The notes under the pieces were generated by a model. The model did not search any database. It saw only the letters and a list, made by a program, of their open reading frames with translations, and was not told the origin of the DNA. From JAGTJU01 sp038257535 (GTDB lineage Bacteria; Myxococcota_A; Polyangia; Fen-1088), in NCBI GenBank assembly GCA_038257535.1, contig JBBSJE010000002.1:14432-78431 (forward strand): DNA of 64,000 nucleotides, written 5' to 3'. Position numbers and translations under genes: made by a program. The first letter of the stretch is position 1. Every line of letters begins with the position of its first letter. This document shows, one piece after another, positions 8,180 through 16,111 of this stretch.

Positions 8180-11100
8180 CTATACGCTTTCGACAGGACG
8201 GGCCGGCGCTGCGGGTGAGTACCCGCGCAGCATCACCTTCAGAAGCCCCGGAAACACCGTGAGGGTGATGACCGTGCCCAGCAGGATGCCAACGATAACC
8301 ACAGTGGCAAGTGGCTTCTGCACTTCCGAGCCGGCTGTACTTGAGTAGGCCATGGGCAAAAAGCCAAATGCGGCCACCGCCGCCGTCGTGAGCACGGCGC
8401 GAATCACCTCCGTGGTGCCTCGCGCGATCGCCTCATCGAGCCCCCATCCCTTCTCAAGCCCATTGCGCACTTCCGTGGCGATGACCACGCCATTGAGCAC
8501 CGCGATGCCACCCAACGCGATGAAACCCACGGCGGCGGGCAAGCTGAAGGGGAAGTCGCGCATCATGAGTCCGATCAAGCCACCTGTGAAGGCAAACGGA
8601 ACCGTGATGAACACCGCCATCGCGAACCGAAGGTTTTGGAACATGAGCAGCAACATGCCGAAGATCACCGCAGCCGCCGCCGGAACCACGATCGCCAAAC
8701 GCTTTTTGGCGCGCTCGAAGTTCTCAAACTGCCCGCCCCATCCAATGTCATAGCCCGATTTCAAAGGGACGTCGGCGGCAATGGCCGCGCGCGCTTCGGC
8801 CACCCACGAAACCAGATCGCGGCCGCGTAGATTCACGTCGACACGAACCGTTCGCCGGCGGTCTTGGCGCCGCACAGCCGCCACACCGTCCTCTTCGGAC
8901 AACGCCACCACTTCGCGCAAAGGAATCGTCAAGCCATTGCCGCTCTCGACAAACAGCTCACCCAAAGCTGCGGCGGTGGGCTCAGCCGGCGGCATGTGCA
9001 CACGCAGGTCGAAGCGTCGTTCGCCCTCGTAGATGGTGCCCACTTTGACGCCTTCGCGTGCGGCCTGAATGACAGCGAAGGCATCCGCCACCCTAACCCC
9101 GTAGCGGGCCATGCGCGCGCGCTCCGCCTTTGCGGTGATGGTGGGTGCGCCCACGATGCGTTCGATGCGCACGTCCCCGGACCCGGGGACCTTTGCGACA
9201 CGCTTGCCTACGATGTTGGCAATTCTCGACAACTCGTCGAGGTCGCTGCCGCTAATGTTGATCTGCACATCGGCGCGCGAGCCACTGATAATCTCATTGG
9301 TCTTGTCCTCAATGGGCTGGGAGACGGAAACGAAGGTTCCTGGCACCGCTGATTCGATGCGGTCTTTGAACGCGACGGAAAGATCGTCAAAGTCTTTGGC
9401 GCTTTTCCATTCTTCCTGAGGCGTGAGGCGAATCAAAATGTCGGTGTTGTCATTGCCAACGGGGTCGGTGGCCACCTCGGCTCGGCCTGTCATAGCTAAA
9501 GAGCTCACGACTTCTGGAAACGAGTGCAGCACCTTCTCAGCGCGCAGATCCAGATCTCGTGCTTCCTCAAGCGAGATGCTGGGGGCACGGCGAATCGTGA
9601 CCACGGCATCGCCTTCGAAGATGCGAGGAACGAAGTCGGCGCCCGAACGCGAAAATCGCCAGGCGGAAAGAATCAGAAGCATCGTGACAGCGCCCAGGAG
9701 TGGCCATCGCCACGCGATCACGGGCCGTACGATGCGCTCGTACTGGTGCGAGAGAAAGCTCACCCATCGCGGCCCATGCCCCGTGGGCACCGGAACCATC
9801 AAAGCCAGGATGGCCGGAAAAAAGAACACGGAGTATATGAGCGCGCCCAGCAAAGCTGAAGCCATGGTCAGCGCCATGGGCCTAAACATCTTGCCTTCCA
9901 CACCCTGCAAACCCAGCAACGGGATGTAGACCAACATGATGATGGCCACGGCAAACGCCACCGGCCTCGCGACGCGGCTTGCGATGCGCGCGTATTCGCC
10001 ATTGCGCGCCTCGCCCACCAGCTTGCGTCCCGCAGCGCCGGCGACCACAGCTTCAAGCATAACGATGGGCCCATCTACAAGGAACCCGAAATCGATCGCC
10101 CCCAAGGACATCAGATCGCCCGTGACGCCGAAGACATGCATGCCTAAGAGCGCAACCGACATTGAGGCGGGTATGCCCAACACCACGGCCAAGGCGCCGC
10201 GGATGGTGCCAAGGAACAGCGTTAGCACCAAGGCCACGATGATCACACCTTCAGTAAGGTTGTGCAGCACCGTCGAGATGGTGCGCCCCACGAAATCGGC
10301 GCGGTCATAAACCACCTCGATCGTTACGCCGGCCGGAAGGTCCTTGCGAACCTCTTCAACCTTTTCGCCAACGGCGTAGACAACGTCGCGGCTGTTGGAG
10401 CCAAGCAACATCAGCACCGTTCCCGTGACGGCCTCACCTTGGCCGTTGTAGGTGATCACGCCATAGCGCAGAGCCGCGCCCACTTTCACGAGTCCTAGGT
10501 TCTTCACCAGGATGGGGGGACCGCCGCTCGCACGCACCACCACGTCACCAATTTCGTTTTCGTTGGACAGCAAGCCTTGGCCTCTGATCGTGTACGACTC
10601 GCCCTGGCGTTCGATGTAGCCACCGCCCACGTTCAGGTTGGCGGACGACAAACCTTCCACCACATCTTCCAGCGTCAGCTGATACGACTTCAGCCGGCCT
10701 GGATCGATCACCACTTGGTATTCCTTCAGCTCGCCGCCCTGCGTGTTCACTTCGATGACGCCTGGAACACCTCTCAACTTGGGCACAATCTCCCAATCTA
10801 GGAGCGTGCGCAGTTGCATAGGCGAGTGGTAGTCCGATCGCACGACGAACTGGTAGATCTCGCCCAGACCCGTGCTTACCGGCGCCAATTCCGGTGTTTC
10901 GGCGGTGGCCGGCAAGTCGCCGCCAATCCCGCGCAATCGCTCAAGCACCAACTGCCGCGCGAACCACACATCAACGCTGTCCTCAAACACAACCGTGACC
11001 GCGGACAGGCCCGAGCGCGAGACGCTTCGAATCTCTACGTTGTTGGGAACGCCGTTGAGGCCGTTCTCGATCGGCACCGTCACAGTCCGTTCCACTTCAA

Positions 11101-11275
11101 CAGGCGATAGACCCGGTGCCTTCGTGAGCACTGAGACCTGAACCGTCGAGACGTCAGGCAACGCGTCGATGGGCAAAGTGGCGGCCGCCCACCCGCCTGC
11201 GATCAGCAGGATGATGAAAAGCGCCAGGACAGCGCCACGGGCGCGAATGGAAAATTGTACAAGGGCAGCAAGCAT
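8180..11275 (-). CDS. czcA: Heavy-metal efflux RND transporter, CzcA/CusA type
   Basis: Inner-membrane proton-driven pump of a tripartite metal exporter; 1031 residues, the normal size. A first transmembrane helix follows the N-terminus, then porter loops with SVSRSGLSAVTVVFEDSVD and IYQFVVRSD, as in the HME family. The proton-relay helix near residue 395 reads DFGFLVDG, closer to the DFG-DG pattern of Zn/Co/Cd/Ni pumps (CzcA, CnrA, NccA) than to copper/silver CusA. The usual VEN that follows is LEA here. It is third in a czcC-czcB-czcA order. Metal specificity cannot be read with confidence. Confidence 0.9.
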   Translation of the reverse strand: MLAALVQFSIRARGAVLALFIILLIAGGWAAATLPIDALPDVSTVQVSVLTKAPGLSPVEVERTVTVPIENGLNGVPNNVEIRSVSRSGLSAVTVVFEDSVDVWFARQLVLERLRGIGGDLPATAETPELAPVSTGLGEIYQFVVRSDYHSPMQLRTLLDWEIVPKLRGVPGVIEVNTQGGELKEYQVVIDPGRLKSYQLTLEDVVEGLSSANLNVGGGYIERQGESYTIRGQGLLSNENEIGDVVVRASGGPPILVKNLGLVKVGAALRYGVITYNGQGEAVTGTVLMLLGSNSRDVVYAVGEKVEEVRKDLPAGVTIEVVYDRADFVGRTISTVLHNLTEGVIIVALVLTLFLGTIRGALAVVLGIPASMSVALLGMHVFGVTGDLMSLGAIDFGFLVDGPIVMLEAVVAGAAGRKLVGEARNGEYARIASRVARPVAFAVAIIMLVYIPLLGLQGVEGKMFRPMALTMASALLGALIYSVFFFPAILALMVPVPTGHGPRWVSFLSHQYERIVRPVIAWRWPLLGAVTMLLILSAWRFSRSGADFVPRIFEGDAVVTIRRAPSISLEEARDLDLRAEKVLHSFPEVVSSLAMTGRAEVATDPVGNDNTDILIRLTPQEEWKSAKDFDDLSVAFKDRIESAVPGTFVSVSQPIEDKTNEIISGSRADVQINISGSDLDELSRIANIVGKRVAKVPGSGDVRIERIVGAPTITAKAERARMARYGVRVADAFAVIQAAREGVKVGTIYEGERRFDLRVHMPPAEPTAAALGELFVESGNGLTIPLREVVALSEEDGVAAVRRQDRRRTVRVDVNLRGRDLVSWVAEARAAIAADVPLKSGYDIGWGGQFENFERAKKRLAIVVPAAAAVIFGMLLLMFQNLRFAMAVFITVPFAFTGGLIGLMMRDFPFSLPAAVGFIALGGIAVLNGVVIATEVRNGLEKGWGLDEAIARGTTEVIRAVLTTAAVAAFGFLPMAYSSTAGSEVQKPLATVVIVGILLGTVITLTVFPGLLKVMLRGYSPAAPARPVESV

Positions 11276-11293
11276 AGGGGCACCGTCGGCGAT

Positions 11294-12517
11294 CTAACGA
11301 AACAACTCGCTTTTGAGTGCGAACACCCCTTCAGACACCACCAACTGACCTGGTTGCACGCCAGCCAAAATCTCCTGCTGTTTTCCGTCTGAGATGCCCA
11401 GTTTCACGGGGGTAGGAATCACGCGGGTGGGGCTTTCGCTAATGAACACAGTTGGGGCGCCGTCCACGTAGGCGATGGCGTCCACGGGAACCGATAGGGA
11501 CTCGTGGGTGGGCGTCGCTGTGTGTATGAGCGCGGTTACGGACTGGCCGGGACGCAGCAAGCGATCTTTGTTGTCCACTTGCACACGAACTTTCCCGCTT
11601 CGGGTCTCCAGGTTCAATATCTCGCTGACGTGCGCCACTTTGCCTTTGATGACCTTCGTGATGTCGGCCATGGGCGTGACCTCGACCGTGTCTCCCATTT
11701 TCACCGTGCCAATGGTCCGCTCGAACACAGCGAGATCGATCCAAAGATCATCCAAATTGGCCACACGAAAGGCCACCAGGTCAGCTTGCACCGTCTGGCC
11801 TACGGAGATGTTGCTCTCCACCAAATTCCCGCTCAGCGGCGCCCGCAGAATAAACACGCCCAAGGGGCCTGATTGCTTGGTGCCTCCCAGAGCCAAAACC
11901 CGCTGGCGCGCGGCGTTCAGTGAGGCTTGCTGTGACGCCAAGGAAGCGCTAGCCATTTCAGCTTCGCGGGCCGTTGTTAGACCTTGTTCTAACAACGCCT
12001 CTTCGCGCTTGGCATTGGTTTCTGCCGCCTTTTTATGAGCAATGGTGGCAGCCAAATCGGCCTGGGCCTGGCCAAGATTGGCGCTTTCGATCTCAGCCAG
12101 TGGCTCGCCCTGTTTGACGAAATCGCCTGGCAATTTCAATACGCGTCGAACGAAGCCATCAATGCGCGCGCCCACCGCCGCTACCTGCCGTGGGTTAAAA
12201 TCGACGGTTCCGACGACCTTCACAACAGGCGTTAGAGGCGCCGTGCGAACGGGCTCTATTTTGATTCCGGCTCGTTTGGCGAAACCCTCCGAGAACACAA
12301 CAGCTTTGTTCTCCACGCGCGGGACGTCTCTACCACTTTCAACCCCGGTTGCTGCGCCACTGCCGCTTTCTGAGCGGCCGAAGATCAACCAGCCGACGAG
12401 CAACAGGGCGCAAATGGCGGCGGCAGCGATGATCCAGCGTTTTACGGGACGTGCCGGCCGCACATCTTCCGTGCGCGTGATGCTCGCGGAATTGTCTACA
12501 TGTTCGTGGGTCATCAT
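11294..12517 (-). CDS. czcB: RND efflux periplasmic adaptor, CzcB type
   Basis: Membrane-fusion protein linking the RND pump to the outer-membrane channel. It has an N-terminal membrane anchor (WIIAAAAICALLLVGWLIFG), a lipoyl-like hairpin domain (VGTVDFNPRQVAAVGARIDGFV, LRAPLSGNLVESNISVGQTV) and a coiled-coil rich in Ala/Glu between residues of about 150 and 210. I place the start at ATG 12517: it lies two bases after the czcC stop and has AGGAAAG about eleven bases upstream. The frame is open further upstream, but that would overlap czcC by 49 bases. No His-rich N-terminus, unlike CzcB of Cupriavidus. Confidence 0.9.
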   Translation of the reverse strand: MMTHEHVDNSASITRTEDVRPARPVKRWIIAAAAICALLLVGWLIFGRSESGSGAATGVESGRDVPRVENKAVVFSEGFAKRAGIKIEPVRTAPLTPVVKVVGTVDFNPRQVAAVGARIDGFVRRVLKLPGDFVKQGEPLAEIESANLGQAQADLAATIAHKKAAETNAKREEALLEQGLTTAREAEMASASLASQQASLNAARQRVLALGGTKQSGPLGVFILRAPLSGNLVESNISVGQTVQADLVAFRVANLDDLWIDLAVFERTIGTVKMGDTVEVTPMADITKVIKGKVAHVSEILNLETRSGKVRVQVDNKDRLLRPGQSVTALIHTATPTHESLSVPVDAIAYVDGAPTVFISESPTRVIPTPVKLGISDGKQQEILAGVQPGQLVVSEGVFALKSELFR

Positions 12518-12519
12518 GG

Positions 12520-13797
12520 CTATGGTGTCTTTCCTGTCAGAGCAACGAAGTCTGCTAGCAGCGTCCACTCACGCATAACGAGCTGCAAAGCGCTGGCTTT
12601 CATGAGAGCCAAGTCGCGCCTTGCCGCCAAGATAAACAAAAGGTCGCCCTTGCCCGCGCGTTGCAACGCAATCGACGCATCAAGCGCCGCTTGCGCCGCC
12701 GGTTCGCCGTTCGTTCGTAAACCTTCCAGGGCTTCATTTACCTGTTCTCGCTCAGTTGAGATGCCGCGCAAGGTAGCGTACGTCCGAATTTCGTTGATTT
12801 CTCGTTCCTCAAGCGCACGATTCTGTTCGGCCTGGGCCCGGGCTTGATCTCCCTGGTTCCGCCTCAACACGGGAAACGTCCAGGAGAGTCCGCCGCCAAT
12901 GCGAGCCGCGCCCGTCTCTTCTTTTCCGCCAGACAGAATCAAATTAACGGGGGCATGCGCTTCGATGGCTTGGCGGTCCTTCAGCTTCTCGAAATATTCG
13001 GCCTCGCGCGTCGCCGCCAATACCGCAGGTGATTGTGACGCGAGCTCTTTTGCGGTCTGACTTACCCGCTGCCAGATGGCTTCGGACGGCCCTTGCAAAG
13101 GCCCCGTCGGCTCTGGCAATGAAGCCACGCCGATTAACGCTGCCAGCTGGGCCAAATTGCGTGTTAGGTCGGCGCGAACTTCTTGCAAAGCCACCGTGTT
13201 GCGCGCCACTTCAACAGCGGCCAGTTTGGCATCACGCACGGTGGCATCGCCCTGCTCGAAGCGGCCTTCGTAGTACGTAGCCTCCTCTTTCGCGGTGGTC
13301 ACAAGTGCCGACAGAAACCGAAAACGCGCGGCGGCCACCATCACCGCACCGTAAGCGACGACTGCCTGCCCTTTGGCCCTGGCGCGGGTGACATCGAGGC
13401 CGGTCCGCTGCCAAGACGACAGGGCCTCAACTTCGTCGATCCGGCGGCCCCGTTGACCAGACAGCTCAAGCGGAAGCCACAGGTTCCCTTGCACCGCGAT
13501 GCCCCTGCTCTGCGAAAAGCGCCGATCGCTGAACACTTCCAAGTAAGGATTGTCTAGTTGCGACAGCCGCGCACCGACCATGCTCCCTTCGGCCGCCCGT
13601 AAAGCACCGCGCTGGGCAACCACGTCAGGTGCGCGCTCGGATGCGCGTTCCAGCACCCACGTGAGAGCAGGGAAGCCCTCCGGTGCGTCGGCAGACTGTG
13701 CAAACGCGGTCGAAGGCAACGAGAATAGAGCGCCGGAGACGAAGACCAGGAAGAGTGTGGCTGCGACGCGACGCGGAAGAAGCAGAGGGAACATCAT
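12520..13797 (-). CDS. czcC: TolC-family outer-membrane channel, CzcC type
   Basis: Outer-membrane efflux channel of the tripartite exporter. It has a signal peptide (VAATLFLVFVSGALFSLPSTAFA) and two long helical repeats typical of OEP proteins, e.g. LERASERAPDVVAQRGALRAAE with LSQLDNPYLEVFSDRRF in the first repeat. The 425-residue length fits CzcC/CusC-like channels. First gene of the efflux operon; adaptor and pump follow. No dedicated metal-sensing regulator is adjacent. Confidence 0.88.
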   Translation of the reverse strand: MMFPLLLPRRVAATLFLVFVSGALFSLPSTAFAQSADAPEGFPALTWVLERASERAPDVVAQRGALRAAEGSMVGARLSQLDNPYLEVFSDRRFSQSRGIAVQGNLWLPLELSGQRGRRIDEVEALSSWQRTGLDVTRARAKGQAVVAYGAVMVAAARFRFLSALVTTAKEEATYYEGRFEQGDATVRDAKLAAVEVARNTVALQEVRADLTRNLAQLAALIGVASLPEPTGPLQGPSEAIWQRVSQTAKELASQSPAVLAATREAEYFEKLKDRQAIEAHAPVNLILSGGKEETGAARIGGGLSWTFPVLRRNQGDQARAQAEQNRALEEREINEIRTYATLRGISTEREQVNEALEGLRTNGEPAAQAALDASIALQRAGKGDLLFILAARRDLALMKASALQLVMREWTLLADFVALTGKTP

Positions 13798-13891
13798 CAG
13801 GTGTTGAGGGGCAGGGGTTCAAGTCGGGTTGGTCCCGGACGACGAGGGAGCGCCAATCCGGGGGCGCGGACAGGAAGTCGCGGGAGCAGTA

Positions 13892-13907
13892 GTCGGTACC
13901 CGCCGAC
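13892..13907. promoter_or_regulatory. Short inverted repeat upstream of the efflux operon
   Basis: GTCGG-tacccg-CCGAC, a 5-bp inverted repeat with a 6-base spacer, lies 95 bases upstream of the czcC start. It could be an operator half-site pair for a metal regulator, but it is short and such repeats arise by chance in high-GC DNA. Confidence 0.2.
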
Positions 13908-13995
13908 AACCCTTTAGCACGGTTCTCCCGGCGTGCCCTCAGGAGCACCGGAAAAACGGGAGACATTTACCTACGTTTGCCCGTTGCGAAACGCG

Positions 13996-14023
13996 AAAAG
14001 CCCGCCTAAGCGGGCTCTCTTTT
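13996..14023 (-). terminator. Rho-independent terminator (bidirectional stem)
   Basis: A perfect 7-bp stem AGCCCGC-CTAA-GCGGGCT (13999-14016) is flanked by AAAA on the left and CTCTTTT on the right. On the minus strand it ends in TTTT and lies 20 bases after the stop of the small minus-strand gene. It also separates that transcript from the efflux operon. Confidence 0.8.
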
Positions 14024-14042
14024 ACAACGTCGACACAGAATC

Positions 14043-14297
14043 TTAACTTTCAGCGTAAAGCTTGATCTGTTCCTTCACCAGCTTCTCATTGACGCCGGTT
14101 CGGATGTATTCCTGAAGGCAATCGGCCAAGGTGACCATCATGTCTTCAATGGACCCCTTGGTGGCGACTTTGGTCAGCAGGGCGCGGCCTTCGGGGCTGT
14201 CGTCATCGCGAAGGAAGTCGCGAAGGATGTCCATATTGAGTTCACCGGAAAAGTCGAGTATCGCGTGTTCGAGCAGGAATGCTATCAGTCGGTCCAC
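14043..14297 (-). CDS. Small helical protein of unknown function (84 aa)
   Basis: I do not recognise the family. The GTG start at 14297 is chosen because a strong Shine-Dalgarno GGAGG sits five bases upstream. The product is 84 residues, predicted all-helical and acidic, with FLLEHAILDFSGEL, DILRDFLRDDDSPEG and EDMMVTLADCLQEYIRTG. There is no signal peptide or membrane segment, so it is probably cytoplasmic. A rho-independent terminator follows, which supports a real monocistronic unit. The frame is open far upstream, but the upstream part is arginine-rich and lacks coding character. Confidence 0.6.
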   Translation of the reverse strand: MDRLIAFLLEHAILDFSGELNMDILRDFLRDDDSPEGRALLTKVATKGSIEDMMVTLADCLQEYIRTGVNEKLVKEQIKLYAES

Positions 14298-14471
14298 TTC
14301 GTCCTCCGGGGGGGTCAAAACATGTGGGAAAGACCCAATGCAATAACGCGGAAACCTCGCGGTATGCAAGGTTTTTTTCGTAATTCGCCCAGCACCCGTC
14401 ACGGTTTGGCCCCAGCCGGTCGACTTGCCGCTGGAAGCTGAGAACCGCCTAAAACTGTTCGGTTTTCTGTG

Positions 14472-14500
14472 TTGACTCCCCGATTCAAAATGTTTACGGT
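14472..14500 (+). promoter_or_regulatory. Candidate promoter with near-leaderless start
   Basis: TTGACT (14472-14477) and TACGGT (14495-14500) are spaced by 17 bases. The lipoprotein GTG at 14510 is only ten bases after the -10 hexamer, so the mRNA leader would be a few bases at most. The -35 is good, the -10 is weak. Confidence 0.35.
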
Positions 14501-14509
14501 CGCCACATC

Positions 14510-14953
14510 GTGTCGCGCCGTTTTCTCGTTGGAGCGTTGGCGCTGGGGATGCTGTTGCCCCTGGGCTGTGGCCCCGTTGAATATGTTGCCCAGGTGGGCG
14601 GCCGGGCTTCGTCTGCGTTGTCGCAGGCGCGGCGTGAAAAAGCCGATGTGCTTGCGCCGTACGAATACACCGCGGCGGGCGAGTATCTGAAGAAGTCCAA
14701 AGAGGAAGCGGGCCGATCACAATTCGAAACCGCCATCGAATATGGCAAGCGGTCTGAAGAGCTCGCGAATCGCGCACGTGCCTTGTCACGCGAACGCAAA
14801 GCGGGGCGGGCTTGGGATCGAGATCCGACCCAGCCACCTGGCGCGCAAGACAAGAGTGACGCACATGACGCGCCTGCAACCGATCGCTCTGTTGACGAGG
14901 CTTCGCCGCCACAGAAGCGGAGCCCCCGCTCGTCGGAAGGGCCCAGCTCATGA
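14510..14953 (+). CDS. Small lipoprotein with DUF4398-like helical repeat
   Basis: Predicted lipoprotein of 147 residues: signal peptide FLVGALALGMLLPLGC with the lipidated Cys20. The middle (SALSQARREKADVLAPYEYTAA, EYLKKSKEEAGRSQFETAIE) resembles DUF4398/TPR-like helical lipoproteins that often sit next to OmpA-type proteins. The C-terminal 50 residues are disordered and polar. It overlaps the OmpA-like gene by four bases, so the pair is translationally coupled. It probably acts in the periplasm or at the outer membrane. Confidence 0.75.
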   Translation: MSRRFLVGALALGMLLPLGCGPVEYVAQVGGRASSALSQARREKADVLAPYEYTAAGEYLKKSKEEAGRSQFETAIEYGKRSEELANRARALSRERKAGRAWDRDPTQPPGAQDKSDAHDAPATDRSVDEASPPQKRSPRSSEGPSS

Positions 14954-16062
14954 ACCCCATCGTTGTGCTTCGTCGCCGGCCGTGCTTGGCCTTGTTGGCC
15001 GCGTTTGTTGTGACAAGTGGCTGCGCCGGCAGCCGGCTTCAAGAGCGTTCGCGCGAAGTGCGTTCTTTGATTGCGGAGGCGCGCGCCGCAGGTGCCTACA
15101 AATGCGCGCCTAGGCAGTTGGCGTTTGCAGAGACGCATCTGGTTTTCGCTGACAACGAACTTGAGCAAGGCGATTATTTCCGCGCCAAGGATCATCTCGA
15201 CTTCGCGGACGCGCAGGTGTCCGAAGCGTTGCGAGAGTCGCCCCCCGACCAATGCGTTGACAAGGGCGCCCCCGAGCCCAAACCCGTCTTCGTCAAAGCG
15301 CCACCGCGCGACAAAGACAGTGACGGCATCGTTGACGACGTGGACAAATGTCCCACTGAGCCTGAAGACAAAGATGGCTTCCAGGACGACGATGGGTGCC
15401 CCGATCCCGATAACGATCAAGACGGCATTCGCGATGCGGCCGACAAGTGCCCCGATGAGCCTGAAGACAAGGATGGCTTCGAGGACGAAGACGGCTGTCC
15501 GGATCCCGACAACGATCACGACGGCATTCCAGACACGAAGGACAAGTGCCCGCTTGAGCCTGAGGATATGGACGGCTTTGAGGACGAGGACGGCTGCCCT
15601 GAGCGTGACAACGACCAGGACGGCATCGACGACGCCGCAGATCAATGCCCCAACCAACCCGGCCCCCCAAGCACGGGCGGATGCCCCGAGCCGTTCAAGC
15701 ACATTGAAGTCAAGAAAGACAAAATTGAGCTCAGGCATAAGATCTTCTTCGCCTCGTCGAAAGCCAAGATTCAGCCGCGCAGCTTTGAGTTGCTCGAAGA
15801 GATCGCAGCGGCCTTGAAGGCACGGCCCAAGATGCGGGTGCGCATCGAAGGCCACACCGACAGCCAAGGCAATCAGGCCTTAAACATGCGGTTGTCGCAA
15901 TCGCGGGCCGATTCGGTCAGAGCCCATCTGATGGGCTTGGGCGTTGAAGCCAATCGGATGGAATCGGCCGGTTATGGTCCGGAACAGCCGATCGAAACCA
16001 ATCGCACCGCCGCAGGCCGCGAACGCAACCGTCGTGTAGAGTTTTTCATCACGGCGCAATAG
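14950..16062 (+). CDS. OmpA-family lipoprotein with thrombospondin type-3 calcium-binding repeats
   Basis: Peptidoglycan-anchoring outer-membrane lipoprotein. The order is: signal peptide with lipobox TSGC, a DUF4398-like helical region (AEARAAGAYKCAPRQLAFAE), four TSP3-like Asp-rich repeats (DKDSDGIVDDVDKCP, DNDQDGIRDAADKCP, DNDHDGIPDTKDKCP, DNDQDGIDDAADQCP), and a C-terminal OmpA domain with IEGHTDSQG, SRADSVRAHL and ERNRRVEFFI. The Asp-rich repeats are expected to bind Ca2+ and the OmpA domain diaminopimelate in the cell wall. There is no N-terminal beta-barrel, unlike classical OmpA. Confidence 0.93.
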   Translation: MNPIVVLRRRPCLALLAAFVVTSGCAGSRLQERSREVRSLIAEARAAGAYKCAPRQLAFAETHLVFADNELEQGDYFRAKDHLDFADAQVSEALRESPPDQCVDKGAPEPKPVFVKAPPRDKDSDGIVDDVDKCPTEPEDKDGFQDDDGCPDPDNDQDGIRDAADKCPDEPEDKDGFEDEDGCPDPDNDHDGIPDTKDKCPLEPEDMDGFEDEDGCPERDNDQDGIDDAADQCPNQPGPPSTGGCPEPFKHIEVKKDKIELRHKIFFASSKAKIQPRSFELLEEIAAALKARPKMRVRIEGHTDSQGNQALNMRLSQSRADSVRAHLMGLGVEANRMESAGYGPEQPIETNRTAAGRERNRRVEFFITAQ

Positions 16063-16111
16063 GTCCCATCGCTTCCACCCTTGTAGTTCATTGAGGAGAG
16101 GTCGCAACTTC

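Noticed and set aside
14346..14378. Terminator-like AAACCT...AGGTTT with T-run upstream of the lipoprotein gene
   Set aside because: Only 6 bp and AT-rich with a long loop, and no plus-strand gene ends before it.
14298..14960. N-terminal extension of the 84-aa minus-strand protein
   Set aside because: Arg/Pro-rich sequence under the lipoprotein gene on the other strand; a strong SD-GTG pair marks a shorter start.
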